This document shows, piece after piece, positions 1-8,851 of a stretch of 64,000 nucleotides of DNA; position 1 is the first letter of the stretch, and the number at the start of each line of letters is the position of its first letter. The stretch spans positions 222,231 through 286,230 of the forward strand of contig JACKBM010000003.1 of NCBI GenBank assembly GCA_020634575.1, in the 5' to 3' direction. This stretch comes from Ardenticatenales bacterium (lineage in GTDB: Bacteria > Chloroflexota > Anaerolineae > Promineifilales > Promineifilaceae). Below the pieces are notes generated by a model. The model had not been told where the DNA came from, made no database searches, and worked only from the letters and a program-made list of their open reading frames with translations. Position numbers and translations under genes: made by a program.

Positions 1-2
1 GT

Positions 3-1295
3 CAGGCGATTGAGATATATGTTAATTGCCAAAATGTTGGCGGCGATGCTAAGGGTCTCGACGTGCTTGTATGGGGGACTGCGATTTCAAGTGGGCAAGT
101 CAGGCCAACGGCAATAAAAGCTGATGTCCGGGCATCTGGTAGGCTAGCTGATGACCAGTCGCTGGAACTGGTCACTGGGTTCCTGAATGGTCAGGAACTA
201 GAACATTACAAGCAGACGTTTGCGCAATTGGTTCTGCCGGCTGGTATCGCTGATCCAACGGCTGCCATTCAACAACCAGGCATCAATCTCATAAAAGCAC
301 ACGCTGCATTATATGATGCGAACATTCAGTTTATTTTCAAACTCGATGTTCTTAGGGCCGGCGAGAGTGAGCTCCAAATTGCCTTTGTACCACATGGCGA
401 TATGTGGGAGGGATTTGCAGTTCATTCGCTAAATCTCTCGATTGAGCCTCCACCTCGCCTTCCATTGCGCAGCCTCCAGGCCAGAATGCCGCCATTGATT
501 TACGCACGGGATATGATGAGGACGACCCACCTGTTTGGTCTCTACTCTTTGACGGTTGTTCAAAACACGGCGACACAACTTGCTGTTGAGATATTGGCTC
601 AGCTTCTAACCAGGATCGCGCCTAGCGAGACAGTCACCTTGAGCATCACGAACAGCGTACGGCATCAGCCAGAGCACAGGAAATTACGAGTTGAGCACAT
701 CATCGACGAGGGGCATCGTCATGAAATTCAGGAAGCCAGCAAGGACGCTTGCCATATTCGGTGTGATTGGTCCAAGGGTTCTTTACTATTTGACGCCAGG
801 CCACTGAAGCCTCATCCTGAACCGCGTGAGACGGCTGCCCATATTCTCATTATTCAGGATACGACCCTCTTATCTGATGAGGAACTGGCCGTACTGACTA
901 ACTGGTTACCAGAGCTGGCGGATCGACTGATGCTTGATCAAACTCTGCTGCAGGCCGTGGCAGGTAGCTGGCATTGGCCAAATCCCTATTATCTGGACTA
1001 CACGCCCTATGAAGTTGCTTGCAGTCTAAATGGACAATGCACGATGACGCGCCGTTGGTGCCGTCAATTTTTGCGGGCGGTGACCAGCCAGATCTGGTTG
1101 GGGCCATCTCTGGTTGCCCAATTGGACTCCTTGATAGAGCTTAGCCAAATTGCGGATCTCTTGGACTTGAACAAAGGCCTGAGAATTGCTCTCAGGGCTG
1201 ACGCGACGCTCAATGATCTGGAGCGTTTGCTGGACCCAATCTTGCCGTCGGAGCAGGATTGGCAAAGACATATGCGCCGTTGGTTTGTCGGTTGA
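3..1295 (+). CDS. Hypothetical protein, 5' end outside window
   Basis: I do not recognise this protein. The frame is open from base 3 with no stop before the GTG at 63, and the upstream codons read as normal protein (QAIEIYVNCQNVGGDAKGLD), so the true start most likely lies before the window and the GTG at 63 is an internal Val. About 430 residues are visible. No signal peptide, membrane span or catalytic motif is evident. The middle has alternating beta-rich stretches, and the last 90 residues are helical and end in a Trp/Arg-rich tail (RRWFVG). The next gene is on the opposite strand, so the neighbourhood gives no functional hint. It could be an accessory or defence-associated protein, but nothing supports a specific call. 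Confidence 0.6.
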   Translation, partial: QAIEIYVNCQNVGGDAKGLDVLVWGTAISSGQVRPTAIKADVRASGRLADDQSLELVTGFLNGQELEHYKQTFAQLVLPAGIADPTAAIQQPGINLIKAHAALYDANIQFIFKLDVLRAGESELQIAFVPHGDMWEGFAVHSLNLSIEPPPRLPLRSLQARMPPLIYARDMMRTTHLFGLYSLTVVQNTATQLAVEILAQLLTRIAPSETVTLSITNSVRHQPEHRKLRVEHIIDEGHRHEIQEASKDACHIRCDWSKGSLLFDARPLKPHPEPRETAAHILIIQDTTLLSDEELAVLTNWLPELADRLMLDQTLLQAVAGSWHWPNPYYLDYTPYEVACSLNGQCTMTRRWCRQFLRAVTSQIWLGPSLVAQLDSLIELSQIADLLDLNKGLRIALRADATLNDLERLLDPILPSEQDWQRHMRRWFVG

Positions 1296-1372
1296 TTGCC
1301 AGAGGTTGCTATGTTAAGACACAGCCCTGACTTCCGGTATCACGCAGGAGAAAGTGTGTGTTGTATGCCTTG

Positions 1373-1406
1373 AAAAAAGGCCGGTCTCCCATGAGAAACC
1401 GGCCTT
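1373..1406 (-). terminator. Rho-independent terminator of etfBA
   Basis: A perfect 9-bp inverted repeat (AAGGCCGGT at 1377-1385, ACCGGCCTT at 1398-1406) with a 12-nt loop. On the minus strand it is followed by a run of six T (complement of 1373-1378). It lies 19 bp past the etfA stop and also separates it from the convergent first gene. Confidence 0.85.
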
Positions 1407-1424
1407 GCTCTGGTCCGTCTTTGT

Positions 1425-2402
1425 CTAGTTGCCCAGCCGCTTGCGGAACTCTTCCGTCAGGGCAGGGACGATCTCGAACAGGTCGCCGACGAGGCCGTAA
1501 TGGGCGATCTTGAAGATGGGGGCTTCCTCATCTTTGTTGATAGCCACGATCACCTTCGATGTGCGCATACCAGCCTGGTGCTGGATCGCCCCGCTGATGC
1601 CGCAGGCGATGTAGAGGTCGGGGCTGACCGTCTTGCCGGTCTGGCCAACCTGGTGCTCGTACGGGATCCAGCCGGCATCCACCGCGGCTCGCGAGGAACC
1701 AACCGCCGCGCCCAATACCGACGCCAGCTCGCGAATTGGCGCAAACCCTTCCGGGCCGCCGACGCCGCGGCCACCACTGGTGATGATGGTGGCGTCGGTC
1801 AGGCTGACCTTGCCTTCATTGGCGGCAAAGCCAACAATTTTGGTGGGAATGGCTTCCTCGCCCACGACGGCGCTGACCATCTCGGCGCTGCCTGTCTTGC
1901 CCGTGGCGGTGGCCGCCGGAAAGGCACGGCTGCGGATGCTGAGGATCTGCGTACCTGAGGTGGCGTAGACGTCCGCCAGCAGTTTGCCGGCGTAAACCGG
2001 CCGGGTCACCTTCACCGTGCCGCCATCGACGGCCAACGCCGTACCGTCAGGCACGAGGCCGGCCCCCAGATCGGCGGCGACCCAGGCAGTCAGGTCTTTG
2101 CCGCGCAAGGAGGCGCCGGTCATGATGATGGCGGGGTTCCGCTCCTGCGCCAGCTTGACAACCAACGGACCGATCGCTTCCAGCCGGTTGTGCGCCAGGC
2201 TGGCGTCAGCCGCGGCGATGACGGCGTCAGCGCCGTAGTCAAAGGCGGCGGCGCTGACCGCAGCCACATCGTCGCCGAAGACCAGGGCGGTCAGCGGTTG
2301 GCCGAGGCTGTCAGCAATGGCGCGGCCGGCGCCCAGGACTTCGAGGCCAATCTGCTTGATGGCCCCATTACTATGTTCAATCCAGGCCCATACGCCGCTC
2401 AT
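1425..2402 (-). CDS. etfA: Electron transfer flavoprotein alpha subunit
   Basis: EtfA carries the redox FAD of the soluble ETF heterodimer, which shuttles electrons between acyl-CoA dehydrogenases (or other flavin enzymes) and the membrane quinone pool or a bifurcating partner. The 325-residue length is typical. The C-terminal third holds the FAD-binding domain with the family signature around LYIACGISGAIQHQAG and a following VIVAIN stretch; upstream is the GSSRAAVDAGWIP segment that contacts FAD. The start ATG overlaps the etfB stop by 4 bp (ATGA), so the two are translationally coupled. A strong terminator follows. No ETF dehydrogenase or acyl-CoA dehydrogenase is adjacent, so the electron donor cannot be read from context. 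Confidence 0.97.
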   Translation of the reverse strand: MSGVWAWIEHSNGAIKQIGLEVLGAGRAIADSLGQPLTALVFGDDVAAVSAAAFDYGADAVIAAADASLAHNRLEAIGPLVVKLAQERNPAIIMTGASLRGKDLTAWVAADLGAGLVPDGTALAVDGGTVKVTRPVYAGKLLADVYATSGTQILSIRSRAFPAATATGKTGSAEMVSAVVGEEAIPTKIVGFAANEGKVSLTDATIITSGGRGVGGPEGFAPIRELASVLGAAVGSSRAAVDAGWIPYEHQVGQTGKTVSPDLYIACGISGAIQHQAGMRTSKVIVAINKDEEAPIFKIAHYGLVGDLFEIVPALTEEFRKRLGN

Positions 2403-3193
2403 ATCACCTTCTCCTCAAACAGGGCGTCAACCAGCTTCTTCACCTTGTCGGCGACGCTGTCCCCGGTAATCATCGTGACGCTGCCCTCCCGGGCCGGCAT
2501 CGTGTAAACGTTGGACCAATCCACCTGGCTGGCAGCGGCGCCCACGGGACCGGCCACATCCAAATCGGCAGCGGTCCAGGTCGGGATAGTCGCCCGGTTG
2601 GCTTTGCGGATGCCCATGAAGGAGGGGTAACGGGGCTCGTTGATCTCCTTCATGACGCTGATGACCACCGGCAGCTTCGCCTCCACGGTCATCTTGCCAT
2701 CTTCCAGCAGCCGCTCCACGCGGATGGTGTCGCCGTCAATCGATTCGATGGCGGAGACGTAGGTCAACGGGGTCCAACCCAGCTGGCGGGCGACCTGAAC
2801 CGGGGTGTTGCCACCGTCGCCATCAATCGCCTGCTTACCAAACATGACGATGGAAGCATCCAGCTTTTTGATGGCTGCCGCCAGGATGCGGGCCGTACCC
2901 AGCGAGTCCGAACCGTTGAAGCTGTCGTCGGAGACCAGAACTGCTTCGGCGCAGCCCATGGCCAGCGATGTCTTGAGCACATCGGCAGCCTCAGCCGCGC
3001 CGACGGTCAGGGCGACGGCTTTCTCGGCGCCATGATTTTCGGTCAGGCGAATCGCTTCTTCGATCGCGTATTCGTCCCAGGGATTAACAACCAGCGGTTT
3101 GTCACCGGAGTCAGCCCAACTCACCTGCCCGCCATCGACCGAAAAGACAGCGGTTGTGCTGGGCGTCTGTTTGACACACACAACTATGTTCAT
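2399..3193 (-). CDS. etfB: Electron transfer flavoprotein beta subunit
   Basis: EtfB binds AMP and completes the ETF heterodimer with EtfA. The 264-residue protein starts MNIVVCVKQTPST, has the typical VVNPWDEYAIEEAIRLTE segment near residue 40, and carries the beta-subunit signature around VEAKLPVVISVMKEINEPRYPSF followed by GIRKA near residues 170-195. It is the promoter-proximal gene of a two-gene operon with etfA. Its upstream 100 bp hold a short AGCTGTCAG-type repeat rather than another gene. Whether the pair is a classical beta-oxidation ETF or a bifurcating type cannot be settled by eye. Confidence 0.97.
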   Translation of the reverse strand: MNIVVCVKQTPSTTAVFSVDGGQVSWADSGDKPLVVNPWDEYAIEEAIRLTENHGAEKAVALTVGAAEAADVLKTSLAMGCAEAVLVSDDSFNGSDSLGTARILAAAIKKLDASIVMFGKQAIDGDGGNTPVQVARQLGWTPLTYVSAIESIDGDTIRVERLLEDGKMTVEAKLPVVISVMKEINEPRYPSFMGIRKANRATIPTWTAADLDVAGPVGAAASQVDWSNVYTMPAREGSVTMITGDSVADKVKKLVDALFEEKVI

Positions 3194-3207
3194 AAGTACC
3201 TCTATTA

Positions 3208-3299
3208 CAGTGATCAGCTGTCAGCTGTCAGCCATCAGTAGCGTTTTGCGCTTGTCACGCGCCTTAATCCACTGACTGCTGATTGCTGAAGGCTGACCA
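3208..3299. repeat. AGCTGTCAG-family intergenic repeat (short copy)
   Basis: The gap upstream of etfB contains CAGCTGTCAGCTGTCAGCC (3214-3232) and a diverged inverse part (CTGATTGCTGAAGGCTGACC, 3279-3298). The same words recur at 7005-7089, 13464-13611 and 32590-32805. It appears to be a dispersed palindromic repeat. Confidence 0.5.
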
Positions 3300-3821
3300 C
3301 TAGTTTTCAACGTCCATCAAATATGGCTCGTTTAGTTGACGAAATTTCTCAGCGTAGGCGTCGTTGCTGAAGCGGAAGGTGGTGGCGCGCCAGCTGAATT
3401 GATCCATTTTGACCGCGTTGAGGATGGCCAACTTGGCGGCGGTTGCCTGGCGCAGGCTGAGCTGGTCGCCGAGGCGGAGGCTGATGAAGGCCAGGAGGCC
3501 AGCCAGGGCCAGGCCAATCAGCAGGCGCAACCAGAACGGTACCAGGTGCGGGATGAAATAGGGGGTCAGAAACAGAGAGGCCAGCGCCAGGAAGCCGGCC
3601 AGAATCCGGCCAAGTAGCCGCCAGCGTTGCTCCCCCGCCGTTTCCGCCTGCAACTGTTGCCAGCTGCCCAGGGAAATGGGCACCGAAATGGTTCGCGTTA
3701 CGCGCCCCCGGCGGGCTTGAATCGGCAATGTCGCCACCGCCGTCTCCAGCGAGTGGACGCAGAGCCCGGGAAACGAAACCGTCTGTCCCGGCTGAACTTT
3801 CACTTTCACGAGAGTGCTCAT
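3300..3821 (-). CDS. Small two-span membrane protein of unknown function
   Basis: I do not recognise this 173-residue protein. The first 70 residues are soluble and beta-like (VKVKVQPGQTVSFPG...). Two closely spaced hydrophobic spans follow at about 71-90 (ILAGFLALASLFLTPYF) and 95-115 (LLIGLALAGLLAFISL). A charged C-terminal tail of about 55 residues ends in YLMDVEN. The topology suggests an inner-membrane hairpin with both ends on the cytoplasmic side. It is 87 bp downstream of the GT-C-like gene on the same strand and 106 bp upstream of etfB, so it may be the last gene of the DinB/GT-C transcript or stand alone. Confidence 0.6.
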   Translation of the reverse strand: MSTLVKVKVQPGQTVSFPGLCVHSLETAVATLPIQARRGRVTRTISVPISLGSWQQLQAETAGEQRWRLLGRILAGFLALASLFLTPYFIPHLVPFWLRLLIGLALAGLLAFISLRLGDQLSLRQATAAKLAILNAVKMDQFSWRATTFRFSNDAYAEKFRQLNEPYLMDVEN

Positions 3822-3908
3822 GCGCTCATCCTGCCGCCGCCATGGTCAATAAATGGGTCGAATAAAATTATAACGGCTTGGCGAGGGGGCGCAACATGAC
3901 GCACTGTG

Positions 3909-6416
3909 TTATTTCAGGCCAAAAACGTAGACGCCATCGCTGGCGTAGAGCAGATCGGTTCGGGGATTGCGCGCCAGGGCCAGCGGCTCCAGGTAGCCGC
4001 CGCGCGCGCCGACGTAGACATAGTCCACATCGTGCTGTTGCAGCCAATCGACGGCGGCCGGATGGGACCAATCCAGAATGGACTGGCCTTCCCGGTTGAA
4101 CGCCTGCACTTGTTGCCAGAGGGCGTCGCTGTAGTAGTAGTCGATGGGGGGCGTGGTGGAAAACCGGCCGGTCACCGGCACCAACCAGGCGCCGCCATCG
4201 CTGCCGGCCCAGACCCCACCGAGCCAATCCCAGGCGCCGTGGGCGATGGTAGCATCAGCCGGCAGATTATCCCGGACCCAGATCAGGCCAGCTTCGTCCG
4301 GTGGCTGGGCCAGCATCGTGGTCTCATTGAGCAGAGTGAGTTGCTGTTGCCAGCCGAACAGGCCTGACTGGGCCAGCAAGAAGCCAAGAATGGCGTAACT
4401 CAAGCCGGCGCCGATCCAATGGCTGTGATTCAGCCGGCGCAGTAGCAGGCGCAGAGAGAGCGCCATCAGCCAGGCCAGCGGCAGGAACATGGTGATGTAG
4501 GCACTGTTCAGGCTGATTAGCCAGCTTTCCGGCAGCCCCACCCGTTCCCCGGCCAGCGAAAGAAACAGTAACCCAACCCAGAGCAGGAGCAGGACCGGCA
4601 AAGCCAGGTGCCGTTGCCGCCGGCGGTTGACGAATAGCGCCAGGGCAAAAAGGAGAGCGGCGGCATAGAGCAGCGCCGTTTCCCAGCCCACCGTCAGGTA
4701 GGTGGTGGGAAAGGCGTTGTGACTTTCGGCCACCGGCGCCAGGACGATGTCGGGGCTTAGCAACGGTGAGAGGCGAATGAGCTGCGGCAGCGTGAGGGCG
4801 ATGGCGCCCAGCCCGGCTACCAGCAGACGCCGGCCATTGCGCCCGGCGCTGACCAGCCAGATCAGCCCGGCAAAGGGCAGATAAAGCAGGAAAACGCGCA
4901 CATGAATCAGCAACAACCCGCCGGCCAGCAGGCCAATCAGCCAGATTCGCGGATCGCGGTGTAGAGGGAGACGTTGCCGGCGGACGCCACGCATAAGCTG
5001 CCAGGTCACGGCCAGCAGCACGGGCAGGATGAGCATACCGGTGAGCTGCGTAAAGCGACCCCAGGTGACGTAGTAGGCCGGAAAGAAAAAGGGCAGGGCG
5101 ATGAGAAAGGCGGCCAACAGGCCGGCATTTCGGTTGCGGGTCAGGAGCCAGAGGCCGCTGTAGGCCATCAGGGGAACCAGTGCGTTGAGGTATTGGCCCA
5201 GGTAGAGAAGCACCGTATGGGTGGCGCCGGGCACCAACAGCCCCATCAGCGCCGGGACGACGTGGAAGCCGTAATGGTAGCCGGCCTGGTCAACGGGCAG
5301 CAGGGGCAGGTAGTTCGTGGGGAACCGGCCGGTCTGGCGCAGCAACTCCACGATCAACCCATGCCGGCTCGAATCCACCCAAAGCGGAAAGGCCTGGTCG
5401 CGTACCACCAGCAACCGGCTGGCCAGGGCGATGGCCAGGATGCCCAGCAGGAGCAGATGCCAGCGGGTCCAGGGGAGGTGGCGCGCGGAGCCATCGGGTC
5501 GCTGCGAGCGGCGTTCAATTTGAACTACTTTCGCAGCGACCCGATGACCCGGGAGCCGACCACTCGCAGCGACCCGCTGGCTGCGGAGGTAGAGGGCCCA
5601 GCCAAGCACAATCACGCTGCGCACGGTCCAGACGCCCCAGTGCCAGCCGAGCAGGCTGGGCCAGAGCCAGAGGAAAGGCCAGACGGCCAGCCCGAGGGTG
5701 ATGGCGACGGCGTAGTACACAGCCGGGTCCCAGCGCGAGGTGATGGGCAGCAGACGAAGAATGAACAAGCCTGGTAGCAAAACGATGAGCAGGAAGTTCA
5801 GGAAAATGGGCAGGCTGGCGTAAAGCAGTCTGCCTAAATCTTGCAGGGCTAACCCGGTCGTGAGCTGAGTATGGGTGAGCAGGCGCAAATCGGCAGCGTC
5901 GCTTTCAGCACCGCGCACACGCAGGGCGCCATCGCTAATGCTGTCCAGCTCATAACCCCAGACGGTGAGCGGATTGGCTTCGTTGCCGCTCAGGGTGAGG
6001 GTGTAGCTCTGGTTGGCGGAGCTGGTTTGGGGTGGGAAACGGAGGAAGAAGCTCTGATTGTGTTGGTACCGGCCGGTGGCCAACGTGCGCTCGGCAATCA
6101 ACTCACCGGCCTCATCATGCAATTGCAAGGTCAGGCGCCCATCTTCATCACTTTCGGGTTCAGAGCGGCGGGCCAACAATAGTTCGACAGCTGCCAACCC
6201 GTTTCTGGCTGCTGTGAACGTCTGCTCAATTTGAACGGTCCCGTCCGGCACGGGCAGGACCACACTCAGCCGGTGCTGGTTGATCTCCCGGCTCAGCATT
6301 GGCTCAAAGCCACCGTCGGCCCAGAAAATCAGAGCGCCAAACAACAGGCCGGCCAGCAGCAGAAGCCGGCGCCAGGCTGCTGGCAAGGTGCGAAAGGAGC
6401 GTGGCGCAGCGTTCAT
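3909..6416 (-). CDS. Large polytopic membrane protein, GT-C glycosyltransferase-like
   Basis: An 835-residue integral membrane protein. After an N-terminal span (17-33) comes an extracytoplasmic beta-rich domain (about 40-190), then roughly 12 hydrophobic spans, and a C-terminal soluble domain (about 690-835) of the kind found at the end of PMT/YfhO-like glycosyltransferases (DNLPADATIAHGAWDWLGG, YVYVGARGG). An acidic D near the first luminal loop (LWVDSSRHGLIVELL) resembles the GT-C catalytic loop. I infer transfer of a lipid-linked sugar to an envelope acceptor; the family is not certain. Oddity: residues 279-316 form an Arg-rich polar loop (HRVAAKVVQIERRSQRPDG at 291-309) that is encoded exactly by an inserted palindromic repeat (5492-5546). 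It lies 21 bp downstream of the DinB gene. Confidence 0.75.
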   Translation of the reverse strand: MNAAPRSFRTLPAAWRRLLLLAGLLFGALIFWADGGFEPMLSREINQHRLSVVLPVPDGTVQIEQTFTAARNGLAAVELLLARRSEPESDEDGRLTLQLHDEAGELIAERTLATGRYQHNQSFFLRFPPQTSSANQSYTLTLSGNEANPLTVWGYELDSISDGALRVRGAESDAADLRLLTHTQLTTGLALQDLGRLLYASLPIFLNFLLIVLLPGLFILRLLPITSRWDPAVYYAVAITLGLAVWPFLWLWPSLLGWHWGVWTVRSVIVLGWALYLRSQRVAASGRLPGHRVAAKVVQIERRSQRPDGSARHLPWTRWHLLLLGILAIALASRLLVVRDQAFPLWVDSSRHGLIVELLRQTGRFPTNYLPLLPVDQAGYHYGFHVVPALMGLLVPGATHTVLLYLGQYLNALVPLMAYSGLWLLTRNRNAGLLAAFLIALPFFFPAYYVTWGRFTQLTGMLILPVLLAVTWQLMRGVRRQRLPLHRDPRIWLIGLLAGGLLLIHVRVFLLYLPFAGLIWLVSAGRNGRRLLVAGLGAIALTLPQLIRLSPLLSPDIVLAPVAESHNAFPTTYLTVGWETALLYAAALLFALALFVNRRRQRHLALPVLLLLWVGLLFLSLAGERVGLPESWLISLNSAYITMFLPLAWLMALSLRLLLRRLNHSHWIGAGLSYAILGFLLAQSGLFGWQQQLTLLNETTMLAQPPDEAGLIWVRDNLPADATIAHGAWDWLGGVWAGSDGGAWLVPVTGRFSTTPPIDYYYSDALWQQVQAFNREGQSILDWSHPAAVDWLQQHDVDYVYVGARGGYLEPLALARNPRTDLLYASDGVYVFGLK
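5492..5580. repeat. Palindromic repeat element inserted within a coding sequence
   Basis: A perfect 16-bp inverted repeat (CATCGGGTCGCTGCGA at 5492-5507, complement at 5531-5546) flanks a 23-nt centre that holds a second palindrome, GTTCAA-T-TTGAAC (5513-5525). A third, partial arm copy (TCGCAGCGACCC) follows at 5564-5575. The architecture matches the intergenic element at 8725-8843. Here the element stays in frame and adds about 30 polar residues to the membrane protein. Confidence 0.85.
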
Positions 6417-6437
6417 GGGGAAAGGTAGATGTGGCGC

Positions 6438-6935
6438 CTAGAGGTTCTGGCTGTATTGCCAGTAGAGGTAATCCAGCGCCACAGTCGGGGCGCCGAGCTG
6501 GGCCAGGAGCGGTGTCATCTGGCTGCGATGTTCGGTGGCGTGATTGAGCACGTGGTGGAGCAGGCCGTGGACGCGCACAGAGTGTTCGGTGCCTTCGGTG
6601 GCGCGATAGGTCAGGCGGCCAAACAGGGTGGCCTCATCCAGCCCGGCCAGGTAGGCGCGCCAATCGGCGCGCAGTGGCGCCCAGGCGGTCTGTACAGCTG
6701 CCAGATCGGCAAAATTGAGGCCGCCGGCCAGCCGCTGCGGCGACTCGCCGTGCAGACGTTTCAGCCAGATATTCTCTGCCGCCCAGCCATGGACCACCAG
6801 CCCATGCAGTGACCCCCAGAAGACGGGCCGTTCCAGCCGGTACTCCTCATCGGGAATCTGGGCCAGACTGGCCATCACCTGGTCCCAGGCCCAGCAACTG
6901 TACTCATAAAGCTCACACAATTGTTCTTGAAACAT
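6438..6935 (-). CDS. DinB-family metal-dependent four-helix protein
   Basis: A 165-residue protein of the DinB/YfiT-like family, four-helix bundles that bind a divalent metal through three histidines and often act as thiol- or glutathione-S-transferases. Visible candidates are the His in HGLVVHGWAAENIWLKR (about residue 49) and the NHATEHRSQM stretch (His 132 and His 136), the usual first-helix H and C-terminal HxxxH pattern. The length is normal. The start ATG follows a plausible leader near 6936-6960. It is the first gene of a probable minus-strand transcript with the large membrane protein, but no substrate can be inferred. Confidence 0.85.
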   Translation of the reverse strand: MFQEQLCELYEYSCWAWDQVMASLAQIPDEEYRLERPVFWGSLHGLVVHGWAAENIWLKRLHGESPQRLAGGLNFADLAAVQTAWAPLRADWRAYLAGLDEATLFGRLTYRATEGTEHSVRVHGLLHHVLNHATEHRSQMTPLLAQLGAPTVALDYLYWQYSQNL

Positions 6936-7004
6936 CGGTTTGTCCTACGGCTGGTATACGCCAGCCGTTGCTTTATCGTCAAGCGGGGGGAGCCCGATTG
7001 AGGT

Positions 7005-7089
7005 TAAGCTGTTAGCTATTAGCTGTTAGGGGAGCTAGGCAATCCTGCATATTTTTACTAACAGCTGACAGCTAAAAGCTAACGGCTTA
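7005..7089. repeat. AGCTGTTAG/AGCTGACAG inverted repeat
   Basis: Left arm TTAAGCTGTTAGCTATTAGC and a right arm ending AAAAGCTAACGGCTTA can fold on each other with a small deletion. The repeat lies in the divergent gap between the DinB and L,D-transpeptidase genes and abuts the latter's start, so it may sit in its 5' UTR. Confidence 0.55.
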
Positions 7090-7092
7090 TTG

Positions 7093-8718
7093 ATGACAAT
7101 GACCAACAATTCCGTGTACTATACAACAGAGATGAAAGAGATGCCGACGGGACATATCCGGGATGATCAGGATCTGTGGGGGGATGAGGCGCCGGCGCGG
7201 GCGGCGTTGCCGGCGCGCTGGATCAGCCTGGTTCTGGTGTTGCTGTTGCTTGTTGGCGTGGGGCTGCTGATACCGGCCGGTCTCGCCGCCGTCTACTACA
7301 GCGACTTCATCATGCCCGGCGTCAGCGTGCTGGGCCGCGACTTGGGCGGCCAGACGGTGTCCGAGGCCAGCGGGACGCTTAGCCGTGAGTGGGCCAGCCG
7401 TCAGATCACGCTGCAGGGCGGCGACCGCAACATCACCGTCAGCCCGACCACCCTTGGCATCACCCTGGATGCCAATGCGACCGCCTATGCGGCTGGTCGC
7501 CTGGGGCGGCAGGGCGAAGGCATCACGGATTTGTTGGCAGTCTATCGCGGTGGTTATGAACTTGTGCCGGTCTGGCAGATTGATCTGGCCGTCACCGAAG
7601 CCAACCTGAGCAGTTACGAACATCTACTCTCAACTCCGGCCCAGGACGCGCAATTGCAGTTTGTGAACGGCGCACTCGTGATCGCGCCGGCTACGCCTGG
7701 GACGCAGCTGGATGTGGCCGGCACGGTGATGTGGCTGGGTAACAACAGCGGTCAGGCGGTGATTAGCGGCCAGGCGCCGCTGCTGTTTTCCGAAACGAGC
7801 CCGACCATTGGCGCGGACCAGTTGGAGCCGCTGCGGGCGCAGGCCCAGGCCTGGCTGGACCAGCCGGTGACGTTGCGCCTGTATGACCCCGTCTATGACA
7901 CCGTCCAATTCCTCGACGTTGCCCCGGCCAGCTGGGGCGCCTGGGTTAACCTGACCATCGATCAGACAGCCGCGCAGCCGCTGCAGGTCACCATCGATAA
8001 CGCGGCCATGACCCAGTTTCTGACGACGAACCTGGCGGCGCTACCGGCCGGTAGCTATGTCGACGTCACCGCCGCCGCCACGGCTATCGACGCCGTGCTG
8101 CAAGGCCGATTGACGGCACCGCAGACCGATGCTATTCAACTCCGTGTATACCATCAGGATCGCTTGCATACGGTGCAGTCGGGTGAAACGCTGTCCAGCA
8201 TCGGCCGGGATTATGGCGTACCCTATCCCTGGATTCAGGAGGCCAACCCGCAACTGGGCGACAACCTGGCGATTGGTCAGCAGATAACCATCCCCTCGGT
8301 GGACAATTTCCTGCCGCTGCCGGTGGTGGAAAACAAGCGGATCGTGGTCAGCATCAGTGAGCAGAAGATGTGGGCCTATGAGAATGGGCAGCTGGTCTTT
8401 GAATGGGTGGTCAGCACCGGCATCGACTCCAGCCCGACCGCGCCGGGCATCTTCCAGATTCAGAGCTTTGAAGAAGAGGCGTATGCAGGCAACTGGAATT
8501 TGTGGATGCCGAGTTTTATCGGGATCTACCGGCCGGTGCCCACCTCAGAATTTATGAACGGCTTCCACGGCTTCCCGACCCGCAACGGCAGCAACCTCCT
8601 CTGGACCGGCGACCTGGGCCACCCGGTGACCTACGGCTGCGTCCTCGTCAGCTCAACCAATGCGTTGACGTTGTTTGACTGGGCCGAGCTGGGCGTGGTG
8701 GTTGAAGTGCGGGCGTGA
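7093..8718 (+). CDS. Membrane-anchored L,D-transpeptidase with LysM and VanW-type domains
   Basis: Predicted cell-wall cross-linking enzyme (YkuD family), or its relative that attaches proteins to peptidoglycan. From the ATG at 7093 (541 residues): cytoplasmic tail 1-42, one span at 44-68, two peptidoglycan-binding/VanW-associated repeats at about 75-200 and 205-335, a LysM at about 358-401 (HTVQSGETLSSIGRDYG), and a YkuD domain at 416-540 starting KRIVVSISEQKMWAYENG. The catalytic Cys is present (TYGCVLVSSTNA, Cys516) with an upstream His (FHGFP, His492). The residue two before Cys is Tyr where SHGC or THGC is usual. A TTG three bases upstream is an alternative start. No close operon partner. 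Confidence 0.9.
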   Translation: MTMTNNSVYYTTEMKEMPTGHIRDDQDLWGDEAPARAALPARWISLVLVLLLLVGVGLLIPAGLAAVYYSDFIMPGVSVLGRDLGGQTVSEASGTLSREWASRQITLQGGDRNITVSPTTLGITLDANATAYAAGRLGRQGEGITDLLAVYRGGYELVPVWQIDLAVTEANLSSYEHLLSTPAQDAQLQFVNGALVIAPATPGTQLDVAGTVMWLGNNSGQAVISGQAPLLFSETSPTIGADQLEPLRAQAQAWLDQPVTLRLYDPVYDTVQFLDVAPASWGAWVNLTIDQTAAQPLQVTIDNAAMTQFLTTNLAALPAGSYVDVTAAATAIDAVLQGRLTAPQTDAIQLRVYHQDRLHTVQSGETLSSIGRDYGVPYPWIQEANPQLGDNLAIGQQITIPSVDNFLPLPVVENKRIVVSISEQKMWAYENGQLVFEWVVSTGIDSSPTAPGIFQIQSFEEEAYAGNWNLWMPSFIGIYRPVPTSEFMNGFHGFPTRNGSNLLWTGDLGHPVTYGCVLVSSTNALTLFDWAELGVVVEVRA

Positions 8719-8724
8719 GCCGCT

Positions 8725-8843
8725 CGTAGCCATCGGGCCAGCGCCGCTCGCAGCCATCGGGTGTCTGCGAATATTGTTCAAGTTGAACAGCGTACACAGA
8801 CACCCGATGGCCCGACGGCCGGTTGCAGACACCCGATGGCCCG
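8725..8843. repeat. Palindromic repeat element, intergenic copy
   Basis: A 14-bp perfect inverted repeat (CCATCGGGTGTCTG at 8754-8767, complement at 8797-8810) surrounds GTTCAA-G-TTGAAC (8776-8788). Extra half-copies lie on both sides (8732-8738 and 8825-8841, CAGACACCCGATGGCCC repeated). It has the same plan as 5492-5580 but different stem bases. It fills the gap between convergent genes, where it could serve as a bidirectional terminator. Confidence 0.85.
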
Positions 8844-8851
8844 GCAGCGCG

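Noticed and set aside
4974..5777. 267-codon frame antisense to the GT-C-like membrane gene
   Set aside because: Gln/His/Gly-rich shadow spanning the inserted palindromic repeat.
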